64,000 nucleotides of DNA from Paenibacillus oralis (GCF_003863965.1 NZ_RRCN01000001.1:1684702-1748701); one strand, 5' to 3'; shown: positions 48,076-56,332, numbered from the stretch's first letter. Notes: generated by a model from the letters alone, not told the origin. Program-made: numbers and translations.

Positions 48076-48116
48076 AAAGGCCGGAGCTGCCCATTTTGGG
48101 CAACAGCCGGCCTTTT
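48076..48116. terminator. Strong terminator after the small-gene cluster
   Basis: AAAGGCCGG / CCGGCCTTT is a 9-base perfect outer stem with an inner TGCCC/GGGCA stem. It lies about 40 bases after the 35-residue gene (leftward) and has T-runs suited to either direction. Confidence 0.88.
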
Positions 48117-48153
48117 GGTGGTCCTATTTCGCAGGATAAGTTGTCTTCGAAAA

Positions 48154-48261
48154 TTATACAATGAATTTTCCAACTAACGCACGGAGCAAGTCGGACATTT
48201 TGTTAAATCGGAATGCGGTTTGCAGCATTTCCTCGCTTTTCGCCGTTTGCTCCTCTGTCAT
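48154..48261 (-). CDS. 35-residue peptide gene with a strong ribosome site
   Basis: The ATG at 48,261 follows GAGGAGGTGGCGACC, one of the best ribosome sites in the region, and the frame of 35 codons (MTEEQTAKSEEMLQTAF..., ending GKFIV) stops just before a strong terminator. It is an amphipathic, charged-then-hydrophobic peptide without a recognised family. The signals on both sides argue that it is real despite its size. Confidence 0.6.
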   Translation of the reverse strand: MTEEQTAKSEEMLQTAFRFNKMSDLLRALVGKFIV

Positions 48262-48324
48262 GGTCGCCACCTCCTCGGGACAAAACGAAGTATGAATCGG
48301 TTCGTTAAAAAAACTACCGGCATT

Positions 48325-48555
48325 CTACCGATGGCTTGAATCGCAAACATTTTTCACACACTGATTCTCCCAGTTGTTGCAGAAGTCCTCATATACTTGC
48401 TCTACGCCACAGTCGGATAGCATGTGCCTGGCCAAAAAGTCATACCAGAACTGGTCGAAAGACAAGGGCATCCGGGTTCCATATTGGGAACGAAGGGTTA
48501 CATAACGGTCCCAGATTTTGATTCGGAATGCTTCCAATTCATCACATCGCTCCAT
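48325..48555 (-). CDS. Unknown 76-residue protein
   Basis: A helical, aromatic-rich protein (WDRYVTLRSQYGTRMPLSFDQFWYDFL) with four Cys, three of them in the last 20 residues. It starts 13 bases after the stop of the 67-residue gene and is followed by the 35-residue gene, so the three look like one operon. I do not recognise the family. Confidence 0.6.
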   Translation of the reverse strand: MERCDELEAFRIKIWDRYVTLRSQYGTRMPLSFDQFWYDFLARHMLSDCGVEQVYEDFCNNWENQCVKNVCDSSHR

Positions 48556-48567
48556 GTCGGTTCGCCT

Positions 48568-48771
48568 TTAAGCGACGCTTGTATCGCTTGATATTTCTGA
48601 CGTTTTCGCTCTTTCTTCGGCCATCTTTTGAAATTGTTTCGCTCTTTCCAGATGAAAGGCATGCAATTGGTCGTGATACTGAGTCATTTTCATGTGCCAG
48701 TCGTACATTTGCCTGACATAAGCGGCGTGGTCATGCGTATACATGGGCATTGCCTGTTTGATAAACTGCAA
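48568..48771 (-). CDS. Unknown 67-residue His/Met/Tyr-rich protein
   Basis: The frame starts at TTG 48,771 after AAGGAGG about 12 bases upstream; the start is not certain. The product is strikingly rich in His, Met, Tyr and Gln (MYTHDHAAYVRQMYDWHMKM, YHDQLHAFHLERAKQFQKM), a composition seen in some spore coat and metal-binding proteins. It is the first gene of a three-gene leftward set ending at the 48.1 kb terminator. No family recognised. Confidence 0.6.
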   Translation of the reverse strand: MQFIKQAMPMYTHDHAAYVRQMYDWHMKMTQYHDQLHAFHLERAKQFQKMAEERAKTSEISSDTSVA

Positions 48772-49183
48772 TCGAAACCATTCCTCCTTGGTAGATGAAG
48801 TTTGAAGAACTTACAACATCAGTCTATGGCAGACGCATAGAAGTGAAAACGGCATCCGCCCGGTTCCGGTCATTTTTACCGGGTTGGTTGTCTATATGCA
48901 GGCGGAAAATTTATCTTCTTCACCGACACCACGCTATCCTGCCCGTTCGTGAATCCGCTCTCTTTATGGAATTATTCGACATTGACTGATAACCCCTCCA
49001 TTCCTCTAAAAAAACAATGTTCCGAATATATTTTTGTAAAAGGAACATCGGGAATTATGAGACTCGTATTGTCTAAAATATGCTGCTTCGATATACTGAT
49101 TTCAATCATATTGTTCCGATACTCGCAGTAATAGGAACTTTCATTTGGGGAGAATACAGAAGCGAAATTGGGAACTAGGCTAG
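48772..49183. other. Region upstream of the small-gene set
   Basis: Probably holds the promoter of the leftward small genes. No gene is supported on either strand; GATGTTCC...GGAACATC-like inverted matches occur near 49,017-49,050 (AATGTTCC and GGAACATC) and could be a regulatory site. Confidence 0.4.
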
Positions 49184-49455
49184 CTGATTGAGCATTTTAC
49201 TCTTTTTCCGAACGAAATGCAGCAAATAGGGAATAAGAGCGGCGAGACAAGGATTGGTTTCGCGGTCATGTTCAAGTTTTTCCAATACGAGGCGCGATTT
49301 CCGTTCACAAATTTGAAGTCCCTAAAGCCGTCATTTCATACATTGCCAAGCAAATCGAAGTGCCGGCAGAACTGTATGCACAATACATTGGTTCTTCTGA
49401 GCGCATTCTTGATCAAGCAGCGCGCGTTTTATCTCCGTTGTTATGTTATAAATAG
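49184..49455 (+). pseudogene. Tn3-family transposase N-terminal remnant fused to a cardiolipin-synthase tail
   Basis: The frame reads LIEHFTLFPNEMQQIGNKSG, then RIGFAVMFKFFQYEARFP and, after a frameshift, EVPKAVISYIAKQIEVPAE, which is the N-terminal domain of Tn3-type transposases. It then runs directly into IGSSERILDQAARVLSPLL, the same tail as the cardiolipin synthase remnant at 46.6 kb but inverted relative to it. A deletion has joined the two. Confidence 0.75.
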
Positions 49456-49563
49456 ATTATATTCACAAGACGCAAATACCTTGGAGGGAGCAAAGAGAAA
49501 CGGCCGAATTAACGCGTTAACGGAATACTTTTGGAATCATTGGTTTAAAATGCCATACTTTGT

Positions 49564-50071
49564 ATGTATTTTCTTCTTGGTTTCGCCTTATCCTCTGCAG
49601 CAGCACAAAACGTTATTGTTATTCTAAAACAAGTCGTGGATATCACACCAACAAAAGATATAAAGCAGTTAATTCATAATTCAATCATGATTGCCTTTGG
49701 CCGATTTGATACCGAACATCAGAAGCTACTGTTAGGAAAACGGGTTGAAGGCGGCGAATTGGTCAATTATGTTCAGAAATTTCATGTTGAGGAGTATCTG
49801 AAAGGAACTGGCCCGCGGTTCCTTCCCATCTTATCCACCGGTTTTGAACCCCTACCAGACCCTAAACATCCGCTCAAAAAAGTATATCCCGGTCCTATGG
49901 CGGAAAGGGATATGTGTGTTTTATTAAACGTGTGGAAGGAAATTATTATGCAATTGCTGGGGGCTGGCAAGGAGTGTACCCCGTTTACGAAGGAAAAACA
50001 ATTTCTCTGAAAGGTAGGTTGAACAAGTTATCCTTGGAAGAATTCGAAAGAATAATCAAATCACTGCAATA
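49564..50071 (+). pseudogene. Unknown secreted protein, frameshifted
   Basis: The main frame (49,564-50,010) has a signal-like start (FLLGFALSSAAAQ) and a conserved-looking domain (FHVEEYLKGTGP, PDPKHPLKKVYPGP). At about 49,930 the frame changes and continues as VEGNYYAIAGGWQGVYPVY to a stop at 50,071. Both parts fit one protein of about 165 residues, so it is inactivated by a one-base change. Family not named; similar secreted proteins of unknown role occur in Bacillales. Confidence 0.6.
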
Positions 50072-50208
50072 GTCTCCAGAGGAAAACGAAGAATGGCCCT
50101 GTCATCAAGAATTTGAACAGAGCCGTTTTTTTCCATTGTCCGACGCGAAAACGATATTGCTACCGCGATTGAATTCTGTCGAAAACGGCAATCGATTTAT
50201 AAAGCAAA

Positions 50209-50640
50209 TTAATACGTATTATAAACATTTTCGCAAGTTTCAGCTGCCGGTTCATAAAAGCAGTGAAGCTTATAACGTCCCGCGAGAGGCTGATTGTACC
50301 ACGTCGGGGGACAATCGCCTTCCGGCCTAAAATACCACAAACTAAATTTTGCAGGCCAATGCCTCTCTCCGTTAATGCACCTTCGAGCCAGGCGTTTTTC
50401 TCGATCCCTGGCTTTTTGATAAAAGTAACCATGTAAAACAGCCTCGAAAGCATTCGGTAGAAATACCATTTGCGGAATGGTGCGCAAGCCTTTAAAATCG
50501 GAACAATTCGCTCTTATCCGATTAATGCCTACATTTCCGATAAGCAGCATACCGTATTCTCCTTCACCTTCCGCTTCGGCCCGAAGAAGTCTGGCCAAGA
50601 GCGCAACATCGCTTTCTCTCGCTTTCACAACAGCCATCAT
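50209..50640 (-). CDS. cwlJ: Spore cortex-lytic / germination hydrolase CwlJ
   Basis: The 143-residue product matches CwlJ across its length: VVKARESDVALLARLLRAEAEGEG with the catalytic Glu of the SleB/CwlJ fold, LLIGNVGINRIRANCSDFKG and SLWYFRPEGDCPPTWYNQPL. CwlJ degrades spore cortex during germination and is activated by calcium-dipicolinate. GAAGGTGAAAA precedes the start. A dipicolinate gene and a calcium-dipicolinate-activated hydrolase thus lie within the same island. Confidence 0.92.
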   Translation of the reverse strand: MMAVVKARESDVALLARLLRAEAEGEGEYGMLLIGNVGINRIRANCSDFKGLRTIPQMVFLPNAFEAVLHGYFYQKARDREKRLARRCINGERHWPAKFSLWYFRPEGDCPPTWYNQPLAGRYKLHCFYEPAAETCENVYNTY

Positions 50641-51014
50641 TTTTCACCTTCTTCTTGTGTTATAGCCATAAAATATTATGAATGGAACAGATGGGTGACT
50701 GCCTACCGATTCCAATGTTGATGTCCCGTTTATTGAAACAGGAAAGGCAGGCGCCGATATGGGCTTGGCCGTATTCGAACATGCCTTGCGAAGACAAGCA
50801 AAACCTTCATCGCACTGCAACTAATTGTGATGAACCACTAGCGCAAGCTTCAGAATCTTTTTATCCTGATTAAACCGCCTTCTTTCAGAAAATTGCTGGT
50901 TTTGGTAACATTCATGGCCGTTAAGCAAGACCTAAATAAAAGCTATTTAATGACCAAAAGGTTTTGCCCTCACAAATTTACTCCTTGTGCAGGACTGCCG
51001 AGTGGGGAGACCGC
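50641..51014. other. Gap with weak coding traces
   Basis: The plus strand at about 50,707-50,800 reads DSNVDVPFIETGKAGADMGL before a stop; it resembles part of a real protein but I cannot name it. The remainder shows no gene. Confidence 0.3.
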
Positions 51015-51235
51015 TCAGACGATTGCCGTGCGCTTTGCAAATCCTCTGTTTTCCGGGTGCGATAGATTTGATCGGCCAGTACCGGCTTCGAGTAACATTC
51101 GAAGCGTTTCTTGTACGCTCCCAGAGATTCGATCAGCGTCCTCCTTTCGTTGAAGCTGTTCCATCCTTGAAATGCATTGGCATTTATCCATTTGGACTCG
51201 CGTTGACAAAAAGGTCATCGCTTCATTTGATCAAT
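51015..51235 (-). pseudogene. IS5-like transposase fragment
   Basis: The minus strand reads FQGWNSFNERRTLIESLGAYKKRFECY and PVLADQIYRTRK, matching the central region of IS5/IS1182-type transposases (AYNES...YKKRFG.YP..VLADQIY.TRENR). Both ends are missing. Confidence 0.65.
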
Positions 51236-51289
51236 ATTTGAGAGAAGTTACCTGCATGCTTACCAAACCACCTGGGAACACATAGCCCC

Positions 51290-51780
51290 GGTGGTTTTCC
51301 TGTAAGCCTGGGTGTCATCTTTAGGGTGTGAGTTCCGAACGGGGGCTCGCGAGCGCCTACCGTAGCCCGAGGGGATGTCGGTTGTGAAGCCATAATCTGA
51401 AGGAGGCCGGATGCAAATCTTAATCGCTACCTCATGGGCTGGATTGGATATTTCTGGATGACAAAACAACCAGTGGAATAGGAGAAGGCTGCGGATATGT
51501 CTCTTGAAACAATGGAAACGGGTGCGCCCCCGTATTCGCGAACTCCGGGCGCTTGGAGTGCCTGATTGGGCTGCATTCATGATGGCTAATTCAAGGCGAG
51601 GTGTGGGAAATGTCTCGGAACATAAATAACGCCCTTCCAACTTCCTACTGCAAAAAGGAAATTATTAATTTTTGGATAAACTTAGTGCTTAGGTGTTGTG
51701 AGAGGACGGGGGTTAATTGCCTGCCTCCAACTCGATTGGAGCAGTAGTTCACATTCGTGCTGAAACCAATCTGCCTGTAA
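51290..51780 (+). pseudogene. Group II intron remnant with maturase tail
   Basis: The stretch GCGCCTACCGTAGCCCGAGG and neighbouring bases resemble the 5' domains of a bacterial group II intron. From about 51,425 the frames read LNRYLMGWIGYF, RRLRICLLKQWKRVRPRIREL, LGVPDWAAFMMANSRRGV and (next frame) VWEMSRNINNALPTSY, the C-terminal maturase region of intron-encoded reverse transcriptases. Most of the reverse transcriptase is deleted and frameshifts are present. Confidence 0.75.
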
Positions 51781-51848
51781 ATAGACGAATGTCAAATTAG
51801 TTTGATCTCAAGAGACATTCTTTTGGAGGCCGAAACTTTATCGGGCTT

Positions 51849-52352
51849 TTGGAAACAGGCGTTGAACAATCTCTGTTAATTGCTCGTAAAACCCGGAAAC
51901 AGGGCGACCTTGTGTTGTCGTACGTCTGTTACATAACTGGTAATACGTTCCAAAAATTCAGGATTCGCGGAGATGTACAAATCGGCGCGCGTCTAGGATT
52001 TGCAACCCCTCGTATTGATGTATTTGAGAATGAACATGAAGTAATTGTTTCTTGTGAAATCCCTGGTTTGGATAAAAAAGAGAACCTTCATATCGATGTG
52101 GATGAAAACATGCTTACAATTAGTGGGACTATAAAGCAAGCGAATGAAATGAAACAGGAACAAATAAACCGCAAAGAACGGTTTGTTGGACGATTCCAGC
52201 GGGCGGTGTCTTTGCCAACACGCGTTCAAACGGAAGGAACGACTGCAACGTATCGCAACGGTATCCTTGAAGTTCGCATGCCGAGATTAAAATCCGATAC
52301 CCAACGGCAAATTGATGTGCAGTTGATTAAAATGTATAGGGGCGTTACATGA
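51849..52352 (+). pseudogene. Hsp20, 5'-truncated second copy
   Basis: From codon IGARLGFATPR onward the sequence follows the Hsp20 at 39.6 kb with scattered substitutions, but the first 29 residues and the ribosome site are gone. The open frame now extends into unrelated upstream sequence (from 51,849), and the C-terminus reads DVQLIKMYRGVT instead of DVQFH. The crystallin domain itself is intact, so a fusion product could in principle fold. Confidence 0.8.
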
Positions 52353-52421
52353 AAAATGGGCACTTGCACACAATAAGCTTTGGGGGATAAAGTCCTACAA
52401 TATTGAAGGAGGTCAAAGATC

Positions 52422-52769
52422 GTGTATCAACAAAACCTTTCACAGCAAGCAAGCCAATGCGCGCAGATTATTAAACAGTTGATCCAGCAAACGCAGCAAT
52501 CGAGCAACATGTATCAGCAAATGTTGCAACAGGAGCAGCAAAACGCCGCCCAACTGGATCAGCTGGCCCAGAAAGAACGTAAAGCAGTTCAAACCATTCA
52601 ATCTGTTCTGCAAGGACATCAAACTGCAATTCAGCAGATGCAGCAGGCGATGCAAATTTGTTCTCAGCTTCAACAAACAGCGCAACAACAAGCCGGCATG
52701 CAGAATGCGGGCTTGTCAATGGCTCAAAGCTGGCAGAATCAGAATTTGCAGCCACGGCAGTATCAATAA
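52422..52769 (+). CDS. Gln-rich helical protein, copy 2
   Basis: A 115-residue protein starting at GTG after GGAGGTCAAAGATC; the start is the same as in copy 1. It differs from copy 1 at a small number of positions (for example IIKQLIQQ for IIQQLIQQ and AGMQNAGLS for PGLQSAGWP) while the Gln pattern and both Cys are kept. Retention of the ribosome site, frame and terminator in both copies suggests selection on the protein. Function unknown. Confidence 0.8.
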   Translation: MYQQNLSQQASQCAQIIKQLIQQTQQSSNMYQQMLQQEQQNAAQLDQLAQKERKAVQTIQSVLQGHQTAIQQMQQAMQICSQLQQTAQQQAGMQNAGLSMAQSWQNQNLQPRQYQ

Positions 52770-52776
52770 AACAGCT

Positions 52777-52815
52777 AACGATCGCTCTCTTTAAAAAGAA
52801 GGCGGTCGTTTTTTT
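52777..52815 (+). terminator. Terminator of the right Gln-rich gene
   Basis: AACGATCG pairs with CGGTCGTT (one G-U), followed by T7. It is the counterpart of the left-arm terminator. Confidence 0.88.
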
Positions 52816-52889
52816 ACCTGACTATGCGTATGCCCCAAAAATAGCTAAATAGGTTGTAGCGTAGCCTTGGGATTTTTCTGTAAATCCTT

Positions 52890-53228
52890 TTAATTTTGTT
52901 TATAACCATCTACTATTAAATCTAACTTTCCTTCTGGGTTGATTACGAGGCCATGAACTGGAACGTTTTTTTGGTAGCAGAGGGTGATTCTTGACCGCCT
53001 GCAAGCTGGCTTATACTGAATCCTCAACACTATCAAAATCGAATAACCATTGTTGTAAATTAATTCCCGCCTTTTCGATGGTGTCGATAGTTTCAGTAGA
53101 TATGCCTTTCTCCTTCATTTTTTTAAGGCTTCGCTAGGATCAACATAGCTCATGCCGCAATCGTGATGTCCGAAAACAAACACTTCATCAGCATTTAATT
53201 CATATACCGCGACAATAACGCTTCGCAT
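52890..53228 (-). pseudogene. Beta-carbonic anhydrase, truncated and frameshifted
   Basis: The minus strand reads VIVAVYELNADEVFVFGHHDCGMSYVD, which has the zinc-ligand motif H-x2-C-G of beta-carbonic anhydrases, then helices, a stop and frame changes, and finally VPVHGLVINPEGKLDLIVDG, the typical C-terminus. The first zinc Cys and the whole N-terminal third are missing, cut at the junction with the bioC remnant. Confidence 0.75.
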
Positions 53229-53230
53229 TC

Positions 53231-53690
53231 ACCTGTTTCCAATGGCTTGCCCACCCGCAGGAGACACTATGCGAGCTCAAGCGGCTGCTTCGTCCAGGCG
53301 GAATGGTGGCATTCACTACGTTCGGAACGGAGACGTTTCGAGAGCTGCATACCCCATTCGAGCTATCTTACCGCGCGCAGGGCCTGGAGCCGCAGCGCCA
53401 CGGCCTGCCGCTGCATACAGCTAAGAAGTGGAACGTAATGCTGGCCGCAGACGGGTTTAAGAACCCGCAGCGCTGCCAAAACGTCCGCATCAAACGGTAC
53501 CCAACGGAGCGCGATTTTCTCCATGCGATAAAAGTGGTCGGCGCCAGCGCCTCGGTAGCCTCCCCTTCCGGAAGGGCTGCGCCTATTTCACGACATGTTC
53601 CAGCACTATGAAACGCGATACGGCGACCTTAATGGCGTCCTTGCGACGTATGAGCCGCTGTGCTCCGAAATAAAGTATCGCCGAAAGTCG
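53231..53690 (+). pseudogene. bioC (malonyl-ACP O-methyltransferase) remnant, right copy
   Basis: The frame reads FQWLAHPQETLCELKRLLRPGG, MVAFTTFGTETFRELH, and FLHAIKVVGASASVASPS; after a one-base shift near 53,568 it continues EGLRLFHDMFQHYETRYGDL and NGVLATYEPL. This is the C-terminal half of BioC. The SAM-binding N-terminus is absent. The 3' end runs into the right outer arm. Confidence 0.8.
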
Positions 53691-54151
53691 AGGATGAAGA
53701 ACAGGAAACCGTCTACGGAACTTCGCGTATATTGACGAAGCGAATAATCATAAACAGCTAAATCCTTAGGGTATGAAAAATGACAGGGACAACGATGGCT
53801 TAGTGCAAAAATTTACATATGCATCTTTCGTCTGGGAAAATTTTAATTCTGCATGTTTGGTTGTGGGGGAGACAAATAGACTACCGGAACTACTGATTAC
53901 GGTAGCCTATTTTCTCTATATACAAGGAGGGGACTGTACCCCATCATAAGTATATACACCGAAGAGGTTGTATAAGTACAATTATCGAGGCGGAACGAGG
54001 TCAGTTTAAAACATTTTATTTTAAGACTCATTTGTGGTTTTTTAAAAAAAGTGTTCTCTCGAATACACAGGGACGTATGTGTAATCAATAAAAAATCAAT
54101 TAGGGCAAGGGATATTGGGGAATTACACAGTGTACGTTCTTCAATATTGCC
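53664..54151. repeat. Right outer arm of island inverted repeat
   Basis: Reverse complement of 37,899-38,345 at roughly 80% identity, with a 30-40 base insertion near 53,740-53,780. It contains the conserved stem-loop and no intact gene. Confidence 0.88.
53874..53912. terminator. Conserved stem-loop in right arm
   Basis: AAATAGACTACCG / CGGTAGCCTATTT form a 13-position stem (one G-U/A-C type position depending on strand). Compared with the left arm, the pair at the loop end is exchanged from A-T to G-C on both sides, keeping the pairing. Confidence 0.75.
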
Positions 54152-54364
54152 ATACTGAAACGAGGTTACCAATTCATTGTCGTGTATCCGTATTTAGTTT
54201 TTTATCGTGTCATTGAAAATACGGTGATTATCCATCGAATTTTGCATGGCCGTAGGGATTATCTCGTGAGTTATTTGGTCCTTAATGAATACATTACGCT
54301 CCCTCGAAATAATTCAGTTTCCTCACTCAGACTCATGAATTCGCAGGATTTTACCCTGAGCTAA
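54152..54364 (+). pseudogene. ParE/RelE-family toxin, C-terminal remnant
   Basis: Directly after the right arm the frame reads GYQFIVVYPYLVFYRVIE, then TVIIHRILHGRRDYL, the C-terminal half of ParE-type toxins. The N-terminus is absent, cut by the arm. The reading continues about 30 codons past the usual end, so the stop is also changed. Confidence 0.75.
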
Positions 54365-54665
54365 ACATGAAAGCAAAGAATCCAGGGGGAGTCGGTGGCT
54401 GGGGACTATAGAAAGGGCATGCGGGAACAAGGGTGTTGTGTCCAATACCCACTTTGTTCCATATCATGCACGTCTCCACGTCACCCTAGCGATTCTCACT
54501 CCCATGTCTCAACGGGTCAAGCCCTATCATTCCTTCGTCACATCTAACTAAGGGGTGGAGGTCGGTTTTTCTAACGGAACGGGTCCGAGCCCTTTTGCGC
54601 AACGTCTCCCGATACTCCGTGCTTCTTGTCATCCTGCGAATGCATCAACTGGTGAAATAACGCTC
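54365..54665. other. Flank of the IS110 element
   Basis: About 300 bases without a gene, probably the 3' non-coding part of the IS110 element plus flank. Nothing else is seen. Confidence 0.5.
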
Positions 54666-55931
54666 TTAAGCCGCTTGCGGAAACACTTTAGCTGAACTGT
54701 ATGCTTCGTTGCTCTTTGCCAGACTGACGAGCATTCGAGCCACTTTACCGCATAGTTTCATAATGGATTTCATTTTCTTGAGCTTTTTCACATCGACATT
54801 GTAGTGGTGCAGGGCTCTAACATCCGGATTAGTCATAACCATGCACATCGTCATGAGATAAAGGAAGCGCCGGAGACGAGGGCGGCCACGCTTGCTAAGT
54901 ACCATTTTTCCACGCCATTTCCCTGAGCTGGCTTCAGCCAGGTTAAGACCTGCATGTCGAAGCAAAGCATTACCGTGAGCATAGCCACTCAGATCACCGG
55001 CTTCACCTAAAATACCGGCTAAGCTGATTGCATTTACACCTTGAATAGCAAGCATCTTCTTCGCATAAGGGATGCGCTTAAGAACGAGTTGGAGTTCATT
55101 TTCGATTTGCTCAAGCTGACGTTGGGCCAGGTCGTATTCTTCGAGTAATTGACTTAAGTGCAGCTTGTAGGCGTGCAAAGCCTGTGTAGCGCCAACGCTG
55201 CGTTTAGCCAATGCGATGAGCTGCGCGGCTCGCTGCAAACCCGCGTGACGTTTCACATATTGTTTCCAGCCGGCTATGACTTGCTCGGTTGTTAAACGGC
55301 TAATTTCTGTAGGAAGAGGAAAGAGCCTTAATGTGGCAATGCTACTTGTGCAGGTTAAGATTTTAAAGACTTGCCGCAGTTCCGGGAACACAATATCTAC
55401 CCAGCGATGAATCTGGTTAACAGCGCTATTAAGCCGTTTGGTAACCGTGTCTCGGTTGGCCATGAGAATTCGCAGTTCCTTGTAGGCTTCCGGATTGAAA
55501 CGTACGGGGGAATAGTAGCCGTTTTTGACCATATCTGCGATGACAAGCGCGTCCTTACGGTCGCTTTTAGAGGGAGTATTGTCCCGATTTTCCTTGTTCT
55601 TTTTGACGAGGTGGGGATTCACAAGAACCGCCTCAATCTCTTGCTCTGAAAACCAGCGAGCCAGACTCAGCCAGTAGTGGCCGGTAGGTTCCATACCTAC
55701 AATAACTTTGCTCAGTTTGTAAGATTTGAGTAGATCTCGAATCCAGCGGCTGAACAGCTGAAATCCCTCGTCGTGGTTGCCAAATTCCAGCGGCGATCCT
55801 AGAGCAATTCCCCGAAAGCTGACCGCACGGGCGACGTGAGTCTCTTGGGCAATATCTACGCCGACAACCAGATGCGATGAGGAAATGTTTTCAATGAGTT
55901 GATTTTGCTTGTCTTGAGCTTTAAACTTCAT
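54666..55931 (-). CDS. IS110-family transposase (DEDD)
   Basis: The 421-residue protein has the N-terminal DEDD domain (VVGVDIAQETHVARAV, GMEPTGHYW, VLVNPHLVKK, DRKDALVIADM) and the C-terminal Transposase_20 domain (IQGVNAISLAGILGEAG, with the serine in LAEASSGKWRG). Catalytic motifs are intact. IS110 elements lack terminal inverted repeats, so the ends cannot be set. GGAGGTCG precedes the ATG. Confidence 0.93.
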   Translation of the reverse strand: MKFKAQDKQNQLIENISSSHLVVGVDIAQETHVARAVSFRGIALGSPLEFGNHDEGFQLFSRWIRDLLKSYKLSKVIVGMEPTGHYWLSLARWFSEQEIEAVLVNPHLVKKNKENRDNTPSKSDRKDALVIADMVKNGYYSPVRFNPEAYKELRILMANRDTVTKRLNSAVNQIHRWVDIVFPELRQVFKILTCTSSIATLRLFPLPTEISRLTTEQVIAGWKQYVKRHAGLQRAAQLIALAKRSVGATQALHAYKLHLSQLLEEYDLAQRQLEQIENELQLVLKRIPYAKKMLAIQGVNAISLAGILGEAGDLSGYAHGNALLRHAGLNLAEASSGKWRGKMVLSKRGRPRLRRFLYLMTMCMVMTNPDVRALHHYNVDVKKLKKMKSIMKLCGKVARMLVSLAKSNEAYSSAKVFPQAA

Positions 55932-56149
55932 AGTAGAGCGACCTCCTAGATGGTGAGATTAAAAGGGCTGTAGACCCGTTTCCAACTCCCATGTTACAGA
56001 GGCGCTCTTTTTTGTACAAAGTCCAAATTATTCATTCTACAGGAATTCTAACGGAGAACGTTAGTTCCAGAAAAAGGAGCAATTGCCAGCGGCAGCGCTT
56101 CTTTCTTTCATTAAGCTAGTCGTAGTTAATACTTCACACGGTTTATAGC
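55932..56149. other. IS110 upstream flank
   Basis: The first 80 bases (with GAGCGCC/GGCGCTC-like partial inverted matches) probably belong to the IS110 5' end. No gene. Confidence 0.4.
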
Positions 56150-56332
56150 TTAGACTGCATATTTAAACGTGCAAGCTTCGCGCACATAGAATTCATCGCC
56201 GATTTTTACAGAGTAATCTGTGATTTCAATGATTTTCCCACTGCCGACCATCTCTTGACCCATAAACACTGCCACAGGGATCTGCTCTATCATGGCTGTA
56301 TGGAAATGCATTGGGGAAGTCAGTGGCTTCAT
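56150..56332 (-). CDS. Unknown 60-residue protein
   Basis: The product (IPVAVFMGQEMVGSGKIIEI, DYSVKIGDEFYVREACTF) looks like a small beta-barrel. The ribosome site GGGAGAGGTG is about 18 bases from this ATG and closer to an out-of-frame ATG at 56,343, so the true start is uncertain. Family not recognised; it may be a prophage gene, given its neighbours. Confidence 0.5.
   Translation of the reverse strand: MKPLTSPMHFHTAMIEQIPVAVFMGQEMVGSGKIIEITDYSVKIGDEFYVREACTFKYAV

Larger units (their letters stand above)
51972..52820. repeat. Right inner inverted duplication (hsp20 plus Gln-rich)
   Basis: It is the inverted counterpart of 39,105-39,985. Sequence similarity stops abruptly at ATCGGCGCGCGTCTAGG on the left, which marks the truncation of hsp20. 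Confidence 0.85.
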
